Assembly: GCA_023374025.1 (NCBI GenBank)
Contig: SIJG01000030.1
Coordinates: forward strand, 526,959 to 590,958
Reading direction: 5' to 3'
Source of the DNA: Heterodera schachtii
Lineage: Eukaryota > Nematoda > Chromadorea > Rhabditida > Heteroderidae
DNA: 64,000 bases
Under the pieces are notes generated by a model. The model saw nothing but the letters and a program-made list of their open reading frames with translations, did not search any database and was not told the origin of the DNA. This document shows positions 9,355 to 22,877 of this stretch, piece by piece (position 1 is the stretch's first letter; each line of letters opens with the position of its first letter). The translations under genes and the position numbers were made by a program.

Positions 9355-9418
9355 CGCCTCCGTGGCCGAGTGGTTAGAGCTCCCGCTTCCAAGGGTTCGA
9401 GTCCTCCAGCCGGCGGCA
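9355..9418 (+). ncRNA. Truncated tRNA-like relic (A and B boxes)
   Basis: A-box TGGCCGAGTGG at 9363-9373 and B-box GGTTCGAGTCC at 9394-9404. The ends GCCTCCG and CGGCGGC pair at six of seven positions as an acceptor stem. Only 20 nt separate the boxes, so the anticodon arm is cut short. It is a tRNA pseudogene or the head of a SINE. Confidence 0.55.
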
Positions 9419-9429
9419 GATTTAATTTT

Positions 9430-12400
9430 TATTAAAATTCTCGCGCATTTAAATAATTTAAATTTAAAAACAAAACAAATTTACAAATAAATTTAATTAA
9501 AACAATTGCGTGAGAATTAGATTTAATTGGATTAAGGAAAAGCTCTGGCGGTAAGGCCCTGGACCCCTGCCCCTGTAACCCATTACTACTGACATGGTAA
9601 AATTGGTAATTAAACTGACGAAATTATCTTAAAATTTTGTAAAATCTCCGTGAAGCAAGTATGAGTGACAGGCGAGGAAACAATTTACAAATTAATATAA
9701 TGTGTATAATATATAAATAAAAAACAAATAATTATTTTAATGCATATATTAGTTTTTTTAATTCTAAAAGGAATTTTCTTTCAAATAATTTATTTTAATC
9801 TGATAGTATTTTAATGTTTTTTTGCTATTAAATCATTATGTAATATTAATTATCTTTTTTAAAATTATTTTACTAATTTGATTCTAATATTGACTAAAGA
9901 TTATTTTATTATATTTCATTATAATTTGAAAATATTATTTTAAAGTTTTACATAAATTAAAAAAATAAAATTTAATTAATTTTATTAAATTTATAATAAA
10001 TTTGGATTTTTTATTTATTTTCCAAAGATAAATCTGTACACAAATTAAATTTGATTCATTGAGAAATTTCAAATGATTTTTTTAATGTGTCGTTTGATTT
10101 TGTTTTTTATTTTTGTTCAACAACAGAATATACCGCTGATAAATGTTTTTTTATTTTTCATTTTATATTTAGTTCATTTCCTATTTTTTTATATGTATAA
10201 AATTAATATTAATTGTTAAATTGTAATACCAATTATAATTATTTAAACATCTTTTATTTTATTAATTTAATTTGATATTGCGACTAAATTTTTAGGAATT
10301 GCTTTTGGTTTTTTTAATTTAACATTTGTTATTTAAATTCATTCCAATGTTTGTTAGCTTATGTATTTATTTTATAGAATTCTATTAAAATATAATCACT
10401 AATTATTATTTTTTTGCTTGGCAAATATAAAATATTTTATTACCGTTTGTTTTATTTTCCATTAATTGTAAAGTCATCATTTTTTTTATTTAATTTTGTG
10501 CTTTTCCATTAAACTCATGAATATCAGACCAGAAGTTTTTCACTGTTTATCCGCCATCAAGTTCAAATCATTTATTTTCTAAACTGTTACAATATTTTCT
10601 TTTCTATTTTTTATAGCGTAATTAATAATAAAATTAAAATCAAAATTATTTATTTAACTTAAAATAATTTGTATGTATCTCATGCCGTATCATAATGCAA
10701 TTCTTTTATATGATAAATATTATTTTCAATTAATATGTTTTATAATAATCTTTAGATATAGAAAATTATTATTTTTAATTTTAAATATCATTAAATTTTT
10801 TAATGTCATAAGTTGAAAGTTAAAATAATTTCACATTATTTTTTCTTAACGAGATTATTTAGAATATTTTACTTTTTACAATATCATCCATTTTTACTAC
10901 TTCGATTTTTGCTACTTTTTTATGTAAAATAATTTAAATTAAGTTGGTTTTTGCAAATTGCGCATCGGCCACAAAAGAAGCTTGGAAAAATATAAAAATT
11001 AATTAAGAACCAGGCTTAAATATAATTTATACATGAATATATGATATTTTTTATTTATAAACATCAGATAAAAATGAAATATTTTATATTCAAGTTTGCA
11101 TTAATTTCATAGAACATAATCTATTAATTTTTAAAATATTTGTTTCAAATTAAAATACATTTATTTGATATAATATTTTCTAATTTAAACTAATATTGTC
11201 AATTGTTTTTTAGTGTTTTTTATTTTCACCTTAGTAAAAATTTCTTTAATTGAATAAGATTTATTTAGAAAATTTAAATTTTATATTGGCTGAGTTATAT
11301 GGGGTGCGAAAAGTTTTAATTTCTCTATTAATGATTTCCTTTATTTCACTAGTATTTTAGCGTGCATTAAGTTCCATATTGTCGGAAAATTAAATTCTGT
11401 TCATTTTGTTTTATATTTCTTTTATTCTTCTTTTATTGTTAATTGTTAGATCAGTGACATTTTTTCATATATTATCTTATATATTTTTTTACTGTTTATT
11501 TAATTGTTTTTATTGTAAATTTTCGATAAAAAGTTTGTTTAGAGATTCTAAGTTTAAATTCATTTCTTATAAACATGACCAATAAACCTAACATGAAACA
11601 GACATAAATCTTGTAAGCCAATGTTTCCATATTTATTTAAAAATAACTTGAATTTCTCCAGAAGAAAAACATATATTTTATTCGAATTCACGAAAGATTA
11701 TTTTATATAACCTAAATGTAAGAGAAATTTTTTGGATAGCTTATAAATTTTTGAATTTTGTAGTTGTTTATTCCGGGAATTTGGTATATATATTTATAAA
11801 TTTTTTATAATAAATGCTTTTAAAAATTTATAGAAAAAATTAAATTTACGTGTTTCTTTTTTTACATTTTGTTCCATTTAATATTATATTTTATTATAAT
11901 CTCTTGTCGGTTGCAATAGTTTCTTGTCTAAATAGCAAGTAATTGTATTAATAATGGTTTTTTATTTAATTACAAAGAAAAATGTTGTTAAGATTACCGG
12001 CGTATTAGATGCTTTACTCTTATCATTATTTTTATTTTCATAGAAAAATTCTCTAAATAGAAAATTTTATTAATTTAAATTTTAAGGGTCAAAGAAATTT
12101 AATTACTACGAAAATTTCTCGTCGCGATACCATCCCATTTCATGAATTTGTGTGGCTACTTGATTACATAAAGGTATTTAGTTTGTTTTTCTTTTAATTT
12201 TATTAAAATTTATTTTTTTTGAGGAAGTCTTTTAATAAAACTCCATATCTGTGTCACTCTTGCGCAGTTTTTTCGTTGAGGCCAATCGTTTTTCCTTTTG
12301 AGCAAAAACAATAAAATAGAAACAACATTTTTTAAAATTCATTAAAATTATTTTAAAATAGTTTTATCTATTCAATTTTTTAATGGTAACTTTTTTAAGT

Positions 12401-14400
12401 TGTCCTCAATTGCTTTTATTTATTTATTAATTTTTGTACTTTGTTATGAAAATATATTTGCATTATATTTATATAATATTTCTAAATTAATAAGATTATA
12501 TTCAATAAAAAAATCGTTTTTTTTTTTTAATTAATCAATTATTTCTTTGATTAAAAAAAACCAAATAATTTTACCAATGAAATTTATTTTAAATATGTCA
12601 TTTATATTGTATTTTTTCCGATTTATGTTTTAATATTGGAAAAATCAAGTGTGTTTTTGCATAAATAATTCCAAAAAATCTCATTCTATATCATTTCGAG
12701 ATTGACCGTTAAAAAGAAACCATGTTCTATCCTGCTTTATCCGTAATCTTTATTTTTGCATAATTCGTCATTTCGTTTTTAATCATTATAAATTTATGTA
12801 TTCACAAATTATTTTTTACATTATCATTTATATAAGCATTATTCATTATTGAGTATTCGTTAAAATTTCTGCTGAGAACTTTTCTTACAGATCGACTATC
12901 AATATAAATTAATTAAATAAATAATTAATTAATTAATAGCACATTAAACACTGTGATTAAGTTGAGAAAAAAATGCATTCATAATCTGCTAAAGATTGTT
13001 CAAATGTCTTTTTACCTGCGCCTTCTAGAAAGAAATTTGTTAAAAGAGATAAAACACAATAATATTAATGCTTAATTTACTTAGTAACTAATCGTATATG
13101 AGAACAAAAATTGAAACCAAGTCCGATACAAGAGATTTATTATGAAGCATAAAGTAATTAAAATATAGTTTTGAAAATAAATAAATAAAAAAGTATTTAT
13201 AATTTAGTAATTTTTTTTTGATATTTTGAAATTTTTTCACTAGTAAAGTTATTAAAATAATTCTTATTTTTTTTGTAAATCAATGTTTTCGTTTTATTCA
13301 GAATAATAAATTTTTTGCTTATCAAAATTTTCTAAAATTGATTAAGATATTTTTTCCTCCCTAAAGCAAACCTATATAATAATTTTCATTTTATAAATTT
13401 TACCATTTTTATTCATAATCCTGTTTTTTCAAATTTTAATTATTTTAATTTCATTAAATTATAAAATTATTTTTTCTTATTCCAATACAAATATTTAAAA
13501 TTAATTTTTATTAAGCCTTTTTCTTGTTTAATATTAATGATTATTATGCTGTTTATATTTATTTACTTGTAAGGAATTATAATTCGATCTTTTCTTTTTT
13601 TATGGTTATTTATATTGCACAAAAAATATTATTTATTTATTGAATTATTAAAATGCTTTTAATGTTTTTTTTGTGTTCATTAAGCACTATTAAGTATTTT
13701 TTAAATTTTTTGACGATCGACTTTTGAACAATTCGTTTTCAAAAATGATTGATTATACATATTGAAGCTCGTCGGGTTCTCAACATATTCGATAATTTTT
13801 CTTTTATCAATTTTATTTTTAATTTATTTTGTGTTGTTATAGCATTTATATGTCTATTTGACATGTAAGCAAAAAAAGGCATAACTATCGGTTTAATTTC
13901 TATTATTTTTTTTATAAATTTAATTAATTATTTTGTTTTCTTTGAATTTTTTAATTAATATTATGTACTTTAAATATACACTTTTATTATTTTGTTCAAG
14001 GAACAGAAGTCACAAACACAATATTTCTTGTAGGTTTTTCTTATATATTTTTTATTAAATACTTTCAATACACATAAATTGAAAAAATAATTTTTTTTTT
14101 TTGTCAAATTCTCCTGTCTAGGTTTTAATTTGAGTTGCTGAATGTCGTCGTCCATTATGATTTAAATAAACAGAAACCAAACCATTCAACATTTATTCAA
14201 AGCGAAAATAATAATTTACTCACTTATGATCTTAATAATTTCCAATCGACTAATTCTTTAATTCTATTTTTTGTGTAAGATAATTTATAACGGTTTATTC
14301 AAATTTCCTATTAAAAAATTTCATTGAAAATTCCACATCGAATATATATTTTTTGCGTTAAATTAAAGTTTTACATTGCTAAAACAATCTTTGTTTAATT
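9430..14400. other. AT desert, T-rich on + strand
   Basis: No ORF of note. The + strand carries visibly more T than A. A few GC-richer islands with near-consensus splice sites occur, for example about 12070-12169 (tttaag| ... |gtattt), open on both strands. None can be assigned. Confidence 0.5.
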
Positions 14401-14425
14401 TACATTCAATACTTTTAGCTCTTAC

Positions 14426-14493
14426 GAGCTATCGATATTTGTCATGCCCCACCCAGCAGAAATGTTCTCCCCGTCTTTTGCCTTCAATTCATT
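14426..14493 (-). CDS. Exon-like island (ISAGWGMT)
   Basis: On the minus strand the acceptor ttccaacag| precedes a 68-nt open segment that ends at a good donor |gtaaga. It encodes 22 codons plus two bases, with purine in the first position of most codons, as in real exons, and contains ISAGWGMTNIDS. AGWG recalls the trypsin-family motif, but nothing else supports a protease. A neighbouring minus-strand ATG at 14155 starts a 61-codon ORF of unclear status. Confidence 0.35.
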
Positions 14494-17400
14494 CTGTTGG
14501 AAGTGCATTTTTTATATTGTTGTGGTCATTTATTTTCCTCAACTTTCCCCCATTTTATTGTTGCTGATTTTAAATAAAGTTAATTGTCCCCGACTTTGTT
14601 GATAATAATTTTATATTCTTATCTATTCAAAATTGAATATTAATTAAAATTGAAAATTTAAATTTAAATTTAAAAAAGCTGCTTATTATACGTAATTAAT
14701 TAAGTTTTTTCCATTAGTAATTAATATGAAAATATAGTATTATTAATTTGAAATTAATATTATTTGAACTTATTATTATGTTTTTATATACCATAAAGAT
14801 CGAGTTATTTTTTATTAGCATTTTCATTATCTCACTTTTGAATCAGTGATCGAATTTGATAAATCATTAAAAAAGTAAATAATTTAATTTAAGATGTTTA
14901 AAAACTTAAGAAAAATTTGAAAATTAATTGAATCTATTTTATAGATTAGCTATTTGTTTTTTCGAAAAAATGTTTTGAAATAATGTATTATTTATTACTG
15001 AATAAATTTTTAATTAATTTTTTAAGAATAAATTGTATTAAAAATGGTACTGTATAATTATTATTTTTGATTAATATTTAAAAAAATCTTTTATTTATTT
15101 TTTTCTTTGCTCTAAAAATATTATTTGCTTTTTAATGATTTATAGTGAGAATTTTTCATTTTATTTGTGATATTTCAAAAAAGATTATTTATTTATTTTG
15201 TTTTCTTTCAAATAATGCAGTGCTAAGTTAATTATAATTTGAGTATTCTTTTTGGAATTCATGTTCTTATTTTTCTGTTAATTGATTATTTTATCTGTTA
15301 TGATTAATTGCTTTGTAATTGAATTTAGATATTGCTTTTTAGTTCTTTTTAATATTTACTATTATATGAGTAAAAAATAATTATAGGCTTCATTATAAAT
15401 TATATATATTTTATTTAATTTTTTGTATTTCAATTTGTAGGCCTTCTTTGTAATACGGTACAATTATTTTATAATGATTTGGTCTTCACATGATTAAAAA
15501 TTATTTATAAACCTATGTTGTATAAATTAAAAAAAAATTTTATTTTAATTCTTTGATAATTACTATAATATTCAAAGCTGGGAATTGGCTCTTGCTTCTA
15601 TAATGTATAATTCTATTAGAGATTTTAAATATATGTTTGCAAATATTTCTTTATGAAAAAATAAAAAACGAAATTAAAAAGAATTTGACATAGATTAAAT
15701 TTTAATAATAGAAAAACATTTTGCTGGGAAGCTAGAAAAAAGGTAATGAACAGGAATATTTGTAGATTAAGCTCAATGAGCAAGAATTTATATTTTTTTA
15801 ATTATCTTAATAAAAATAAAATTTATAGAAAATATCACTCAACAACCAAATAAGATAAAATACATGAATACAATAATTCTGTTAAGTATTATACAAATTT
15901 AAAAATAAATTTTATGGGAAAACAAACAATTAAAAATTCACCGATTACTGATGGGAAAAAATGATATTTTTAACTTGCTTAACTCTTAAAATGCTACCCT
16001 CGGAAAAATGATAAAAACATTTTAATTATCAATAATAAATTAAATTATTGAAGAATCAGTATATTTAAAATAATTATTTTACTAAATTTAAATGACGATT
16101 ATGTGAAATTAAAATATATTTATGTATCAATTAAATTTAATACAAATTATTAAATTAACTAAATATTGAATAATGCAGGAATCCCTTAAGAATATTAATT
16201 TATCGTAAAATAATTAAGAATAAAAATCTAAAAACAAATTAATTTTTTTAAATTTTAATGAAATTGCCATAAAATGAATTTTAAAAAATGCAAATGTTAA
16301 ACCAAAAAAATATTCTTTTTATTGATATTTATAAAATTTGTTTATTTCTTAATCAAAAAAATCGATATTACTTTCTAATATAATATAACCAATTACTTAA
16401 TTTCTATTTATAAAATAAAATTTAAAATTCTCACTATAAAAAAACTCGCTAAAAACTTCTATAAAATGTAAATATTTTGAAAAATATCTTTTCTGAACTA
16501 CCTAACATTTATTCACATTGGCACAAAACCACTACTTCCTATTAATATGATCCCAACATAGTGACATTAAATTATAATAAAATGAAAAATTAAAATACAT
16601 TTAAATTGTTTATTACTCAATCAAAACAAAAATTGAGTTGCTAAAGTACTTCATTTAAATATTCAAGAAATAATTTTGTTGTTTGATTTTTATTTCTTAT
16701 TTCGTTTGTATTAGTTTAAGCCAACTAATTTTGAATTGCTTAAATTGTGCAATTTCTCCATCTTCATTAATAATTTTTTATTTCAAAAAATTATTATTTT
16801 TTTGTTATATGTTAAACTGTTTTTTAAAATTATATAAAATGCCTATTTAGTGGTTTTATGTTCAAAAATCGCAGCCTTTAATTATTACAAAAACTAAATA
16901 ATTAGGAACTTAAATAAAAATTGAAAAACGATACCATTTGCATTTTAAACAATTTCCCCGAATTCAATACGTTTTATAATTATTATTTATTTTTAAATTT
17001 AGCGAATCTTTAACTTTTTTTTGGTTCTCAAAATACTTTCTATTTAATTGTCTATTCTCGTAATTATAGTATTTAATTAATTTATTTATATTGGTTTTTT
17101 CCCCCGATATAAACTTAATAATATATAAAATATTTATTAGTTTTTTTTTTAAATATTTTAAAATTTTTATTGTTAGCTTATGTATTTTATTCGAAATTAT
17201 AATATAAATTTTCTTTTCATTGCTTATAAAGATGATTTTATAATGTAATCTATATTTCATTTGTACTTTTTATTTACAAAAATATTTAATTTAAAAAAAA
17301 AGTTGATTAACTTCACAATGAACAAATTACTGTTTAATTTAATCAATGAAATAATATGTTTTTTTTAAACATGATATGACTTTTTAAAATACCAATCTAA

Positions 17401-18809
17401 ATAACATATGCTATTATTTTATTACTAGAAACAATTATCATTTTCAAAATTCTTTTTCTAATATAGTTACAATGTAAAATATCAGGTACCATGAATGTAT
17501 CATGATTATAAATATCATATCTGGTTTCAAATTAAATAATTAGAGGTTGAAAAATATCTAAATACAAAACATTTCGCTTAAATTTAAAAAAGATAAAAAC
17601 ATTAAGAATACTTTATTTGTATAAATAACAAAAGTAATATTTAATATTATTTACAAAACCCAATAGTTAAGAAATTTTTTTGGTGGGATAGGAAAAACCA
17701 AATAAAAAATTTAATTGAAAAAATACCAAAGTAAGTAAAAAATTAATTCGTTTTTAAATTTTATTATTTTTTGGCTTTCTATTCATTTTCCTTATGATTT
17801 TTGCATTAATATTTTCGGTTATGTGCATTTTCATTTTATAATATAAGATTTTTACAAATATTTTAATAGTTTATTTTATTTATTATTTAAGTAAATGGTA
17901 ACGTCAACTGCTTTGTTTGAATATTTTCAGGCAGCGCCAACATTAATAATATTTTTTTGTTGCTAAAATTGATCAACTAAAATATTAATTTTAATTGAAA
18001 ATTAAATTGTTTCTTTATTCTTTCACATGTTTGCTTTTTTATAATTTTTTTAATACATTACTTTTAAAAAATTTAATTTTATAAATTAATTATTTAACAC
18101 ATAAAAAACTTTAAATACTATTATTTTATTTTATATTAATATTATTAAGTTTTCTCTAGATTTAAATAAACAATTTATATTCTTTTTGAATAATTGAAAA
18201 TATACTTATGTTTTTTTAAATTAAATTATTATTTTTTATTTTCTATTTTAAATAATTATAATAGTTTAATTTAAAAAAACCAGACTTTATGCTTATTTAT
18301 TTACATTAATAAAAGTTAAATTTACGATTAATAAGGCATAATTATCTTTGTGGCAAAAGAAATGACTAAAAGATATTAATAATAAAAACGCATTTTTTTA
18401 AATATAGAAAACTGCTGCCAACATTCCGTCAACTCAGTAGTGCCTTAAGAGGAAATAATGGTTATTTGTTATACAATTCTCATAAATAAAATTCTAAAAT
18501 GAGATAATTAATGAATAAATAAATATTAAATTCAAAAAATTTCACTGAATTTATATTTTTTTCATTGGTAATATATTCTTATCAAATTTGAAAAAATAAT
18601 GTTCTAAATTATATATGTTCAAGACGTTGTCGATCTTCTAATTTTTGGACACTCTTTTTGTCAATAATAAAATAGCATTTTTCATTTATAGATTAGTGTA
18701 CTTAATTTTTTTAAATTCTTGGTCATAAATATATAATATTCAATTTACGATTTAACTTGTTAACTTAAATAAGTTTGAATGACAATATCTAGAAATTTTT
18801 TATTTATAC
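14494..18809. other. AT desert, mixed skew
   Basis: Low-complexity A/T sequence. From about 15.8 to 17 kb the T excess fades. The 98-codon minus ORF at 16964-17260 is Lys/Ile/Asn-only and most likely chance. Confidence 0.5.
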
Positions 18810-18986
18810 TCGTTTCCGAAAATGCAATTGACGTAAACATCTGGCGTGAACTTATCCGCTGAGACATTTATAATTTCAATATTCTTTTAAAAATTTTTAT
18901 TGATATAAATTTTTTAAAGATATTATTTTTGAACTTACTTTCTGCTACTCCACCATTGACCCATATTTTATGAATTTTGTTGGTTT
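18810..18986 (-). CDS. Exon pair, possible transthyretin-like fragment
   Basis: Two minus-strand segments, 18986-18939 and 18858-18810, are flanked by catag| / |gtaagttc and tctcag| / |gtataa. They join in phase across an 80-nt intron. The joined reading passes through IWVNGGVAE and then FTPDVYVNC. The spacing Glu...Pro-x-x-x-x-x-Cys loosely resembles the middle of nematode transthyretin-like proteins, a secreted family. The resemblance is weak, the opposite strand is also partly open, and no other exons were found. Confidence 0.3.
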
Positions 18987-21260
18987 CTATGTTTAATTAT
19001 AATTATAAATAATTCATAATTGACAAATTGATACTTTAAGCATTTTAAATTTTTCTTATTGTCGACAGCTCATCTGAATCAATAATATGACGACTACAAT
19101 ATATTTACTTTTCAATTTGAAATTAGTTTATACTCCTAATTTGGCAACTTACAACATTACTTTGTGTTTTATTTTTCAAATAATTTTATCTTTATAATTT
19201 CCATATTTTATCTCTTTTCTTATTCTAAAATATTTAATATTATAATCACTTTTTTCACATTTTATTCACATGCCTCGTTTTTTTCCAGGATACACTTTGT
19301 TTTGAAGTGCTTTTATTATTTTATTGTGTATAATAATTATTATTTTTTTATTTTTGCCTTTTGAATAACTTTATTATTCGATAATATTATATATCTCTAA
19401 TCACTATTTTCTAATTTTAATCTCTTTCTCAGGCATTGATGTTTTGGATTTTGCTAATATTTTACTAGTCCCATCATTGTATCAAAATGATATGTATTTA
19501 TTTGTTTAGACTTATAAATGTTATTCTCATTTATTTTTAGGTTACCTTATATTACCTGTATTCTTTTAATGAAAAATTCTATTAAGAATATTTTTGTAAT
19601 AAATTTTATTTATCCAAAAACGGCAGAGTTTTAGGAATTGTTTGCCATTTTTAGGAGATTAATAAAGATTAAAAATACAACTAATTTTAAATATTGAGGT
19701 TAAAATCCTTAAAATTTTTAAGGTAGTCTTAAAGTTAAAATGAAATTATTTTCGAAAAAATGATTAGAGAAAATTACGGAAGTTTAATGGTTTTATTATT
19801 AATTACATATATATATTATTGAAATCATATAAAAAAAACAATCAAAAAATACTAATTTCTTTTCAAATAATTTTTTTTTTGTTTCAGGAGAGCTTATATT
19901 GGAAATTTCACCATCACCTTAACACTATCCTTTGTTATAGCGTTTTTATGCAAATTATAATGTATAAAAATGGATAAATACAATCCGGAATCCGGTTACG
20001 GATTCGGCAATTTGAAAAATAGGGATTGACCGGATTACTGAGCATTCTTTCAAAACATTTTTTCAAAAATAAAAAAAATTTTGTTGCCGTTTTTAACATT
20101 CATTTTGTAAATATTAAATAAATTTTCATAAAATAATACATAAAATTAAAATTATTTTTTGATTTTAGATTAAATAATTCCATATTTTTTGTGTATTTAA
20201 TTTTTTTGTTACTTTTAATTACTCCATTGGGTTTATCTTTTTTCTTATCATTGGAAAATAATGTTTTGAAGTTTAGGTTTAGCAATATTAAATAGAAAGG
20301 AAATATAAAATTAAAAAATCATAGAATTATTAATAAAATAAAGTTTAATTCATAAAGTTTTGCTTTTAATTTTATATTTAAATTAATAAAACTTATTGAT
20401 CAAAAACCGTGTTGTAAAAAAGGTCGTCGAGACTTTTTTCACTTTATTTTATTTCCAAATTAAAGTGAGGTAAAGGAGCAAAATTGCTGGTAACTAATGT
20501 TATTTAATATTGTCTTAATTCCCATAATATAATAAAAAGCTTTTGTTATCATTTGTTTTTTGGTAATTAATTTGTATTTAATTAAAAAAATTGTTGTTAT
20601 GGGAAAATCATGGATTCATTAAACAAAATAATCTTTAAACATTAAAATAATTGAGTTAATTTAATTAAATATTACACTTTCTTTTTATTTTTTGAATGAT
20701 TATTTTAATTTTATTATTATTCATATCAAATATTTATTATCTTTTGTTGTTTTAATTTTTAATATATTTTGGAAAATTACTTTATTTATTTATTTTATTA
20801 ATAGACTCAATTCTTTGCCAACTTTCATTTTATATTTATTTTTTGGATTATTATCGTTTTGGACCCGCTGACATTTTATTTTCATAAATGGAAGTAAGCA
20901 AATATGAATTTAATAATTACATCTATGCACTTTTTTTATTTATCAAAAAATTATTTAAAATTTTGCTTTATTAATTTCTCATTCAAAGGTTTTAAATTTT
21001 TGTTTTTTACCTACAAATGTTTAAAAAATGTTTAAAAAAAAATCATAAATGTAATTGATTTAGATGTCTTGTTTGAACGCATTATCTTATTATTTTTAAA
21101 ATTAAATTTTTCATTTCAGTTTTAATTTATGCCTTTATTTAATTAATATTTTTTTATTATAAAGAGTTTTCACCTATAAAATTTTTATATTTCTTGGCCC
21201 TATGATCAATAATTTTTCAAATAATTTGTCAATTCAGTAAGGCATAGTATCATACCCGAA
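18987..21260. other. AT desert, T-rich on + strand
   Basis: No gene supported. At about 19985-20040 the words CCGGAATCCGG and ACGGATTCGG recur, a fragment in the style of the short-word elements. At about 20787-20887 a GC-richer island is open on both strands. Confidence 0.45.
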
Positions 21261-21271
21261 ATGCGCGTTCA

Positions 21272-22214
21272 AATGAACCTCCCTTAAAAGTAGTCTACTC
21301 ATCAGAACCATTGGAATTGGTCTGTATAGACATTTTGGACGTTGGGCCAAGTCAGCCAAACTTCAAATATATTTGTGTTATCATCGATCATTTCACCAAG
21401 TACTTGGTCGTTGAACCAATACCGAACAAATCAGCAGATTCAGTAGCAAAAGTATTTGTTAAAATTTTTTTGTTAATCTTTGGAACGCCGAAAAAATTCA
21501 CTCCGACAAGGGAAAGGAATTTATGAATACCATTTTCAAAAGAATAAGCGAAATTCTTGGGTTTGAGAGGTACTTTACGAACTGGTTATGACCCACAGGC
21601 AAACGGTTTGGCGGAACGAGTAAATGGAGTTTTGATTCAAATGTTAAAAAAGTCTACAGCAAGCAATTGGACGTGGGACGAACGATTACCGTACTCAGTT
21701 TTCGCTTACAATATAACACCTTCTGAATCGACGGGTTTTTCACCATTTCTTTTAATGTTTGGCAGATCAGCGAAAATTCCGATGGATAAGATCACCGAAA
21801 TGAATTTGAACCCCTTATACACAATTGATTATGAAAACTATTTTCAATTGTTTTTGTAAAAACCTCCTTAATATCCAAAATGAGGCCAACCAAAATTTGG
21901 ATGAGTACCGGAAGAGAAGTAAAAATTGGTATGATGCAAAGCCTCAAGTAAAAGCCAATAAATTTGTAAATTTCGGAACGAGTTATGGTGGCTTTTCCCG
22001 GAATGCATCGAAATTCACGACACAAAAAATTATTGTGGAATCATTTTGGCCCTTATACCATTAAAAAATCTCAGAATCGTCCGCCGAATTAGTCCCAGTT
22101 GATAAAACAACTGTTGACCCCATCTCTGTTCCTTTGGAAAGACTCATAAAAGTGCCAAAGGCAGTCCCCGACATCGCAACAATACCACGGGGAAAAAACC
22201 CTTATATGTACTAA
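21272..22214 (+). pseudogene. Ty3/gypsy integrase of a second element, frameshifted
   Basis: The core starts near 21272 and holds the first catalytic aspartate (LVCIDILDVGPS), the second in a middle frame (TCCGACAAG at about 21502) and the glutamate in NGLAERVNG. Then come the YSVFAYNITPSESTGFSPFL helix and a C-terminal basic tail. Two compensating shifts near 21497 and 21585 and another near 21855 break the frame. The last segment ends at stop 22212-22214. Upstream reverse transcriptase, RNase H, protease and gag are missing; the left edge abuts desert DNA at about 21240. The next ORF starts six bases after the stop, so 22220-25330 probably belongs to the same element. Confidence 0.85.
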
Positions 22215-22219
22215 ATGCA

Positions 22220-22877
22220 ATGATTTTCACGATTTCGGCTCAACTGAACTTTGAAAATATGCCAAAAAGTGCGACCGAGAATTGGCAATTGGGGACAATT
22301 GCTAAAGAATGTGTGGGGGCGGATAAATGTGGAATGGAAAAAATTAGTGCAAAAATTCTCAGAATTAAATGCCTAAACCTGAAATTGAAGGTAAAAAAGG
22401 AAAGAAAAACGAATTTTTCAGGACAAACGCAAGTGGACGCCGGGATTTGTTGGACTTCGGTTTGCAGCCAAAAGGATGCCGAGCACGAACTCTGCACGGC
22501 TCTGAAATTGGGCAAATTGGACCCCGTTCTTGGACAGTCTGGCCCAGGCGCTATGATTGTCCTGTCGCCGCTTCAAGCTCGTTTGGCCGTTTTTCTGCTT
22601 CGATCCGGCACGGTCACTTCAAACACCGCCGCCCGAACATTCGTCGAAATGATCATTAAAAGTGGACCACAAATGGAAATGGCCACTTATTCAGAAAGCG
22701 AGGGGATTATGTTGACACCGGGAAATTCCCACAGGAAAATGACCAAGTCAAAGCGCTCGAAAAATGCTTCGAAATGTGCTTCGTCGCACGTGCCGTTTTA
22801 AGCGCAACTGGCTACAAACCGCTGGCGATGGCACCACCAATTGGTTTAGAATTGTTGGCCGGGGCTGATCAAGAAGG
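22220..22877 (+). pseudogene. Retroelement accessory ORF, N-terminal half
   Basis: ATG 22220 lies six bases after pol. The frame is open to 22801, but the likely coding path shifts near 22740 into another frame that runs to about 22880, where it meets the SGNH-like region. It is Cys-containing and GC-richer than the flanks, with a segment reading LSPLQARLAVFLLRSGTV. I recognise no domain. Its position directly after the integrase and directly before the SGNH domain suggests one ancestral multidomain protein, now cut by frameshifts. Confidence 0.5.

Noticed and set aside
9355..9418. Functional tRNA gene
   Set aside because: Only 20 nt separate the A and B boxes, so there is no full anticodon arm, and the T-stem pairs poorly.
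9049..9435. Gly/Arg- and Pro-rich ORFs on both strands
   Set aside because: They come from the G-rich minisatellite.
14426..14493. Trypsin-family serine protease exon from the AGWG motif
   Set aside because: A four-residue match in one exon, with no catalytic-triad exons nearby.
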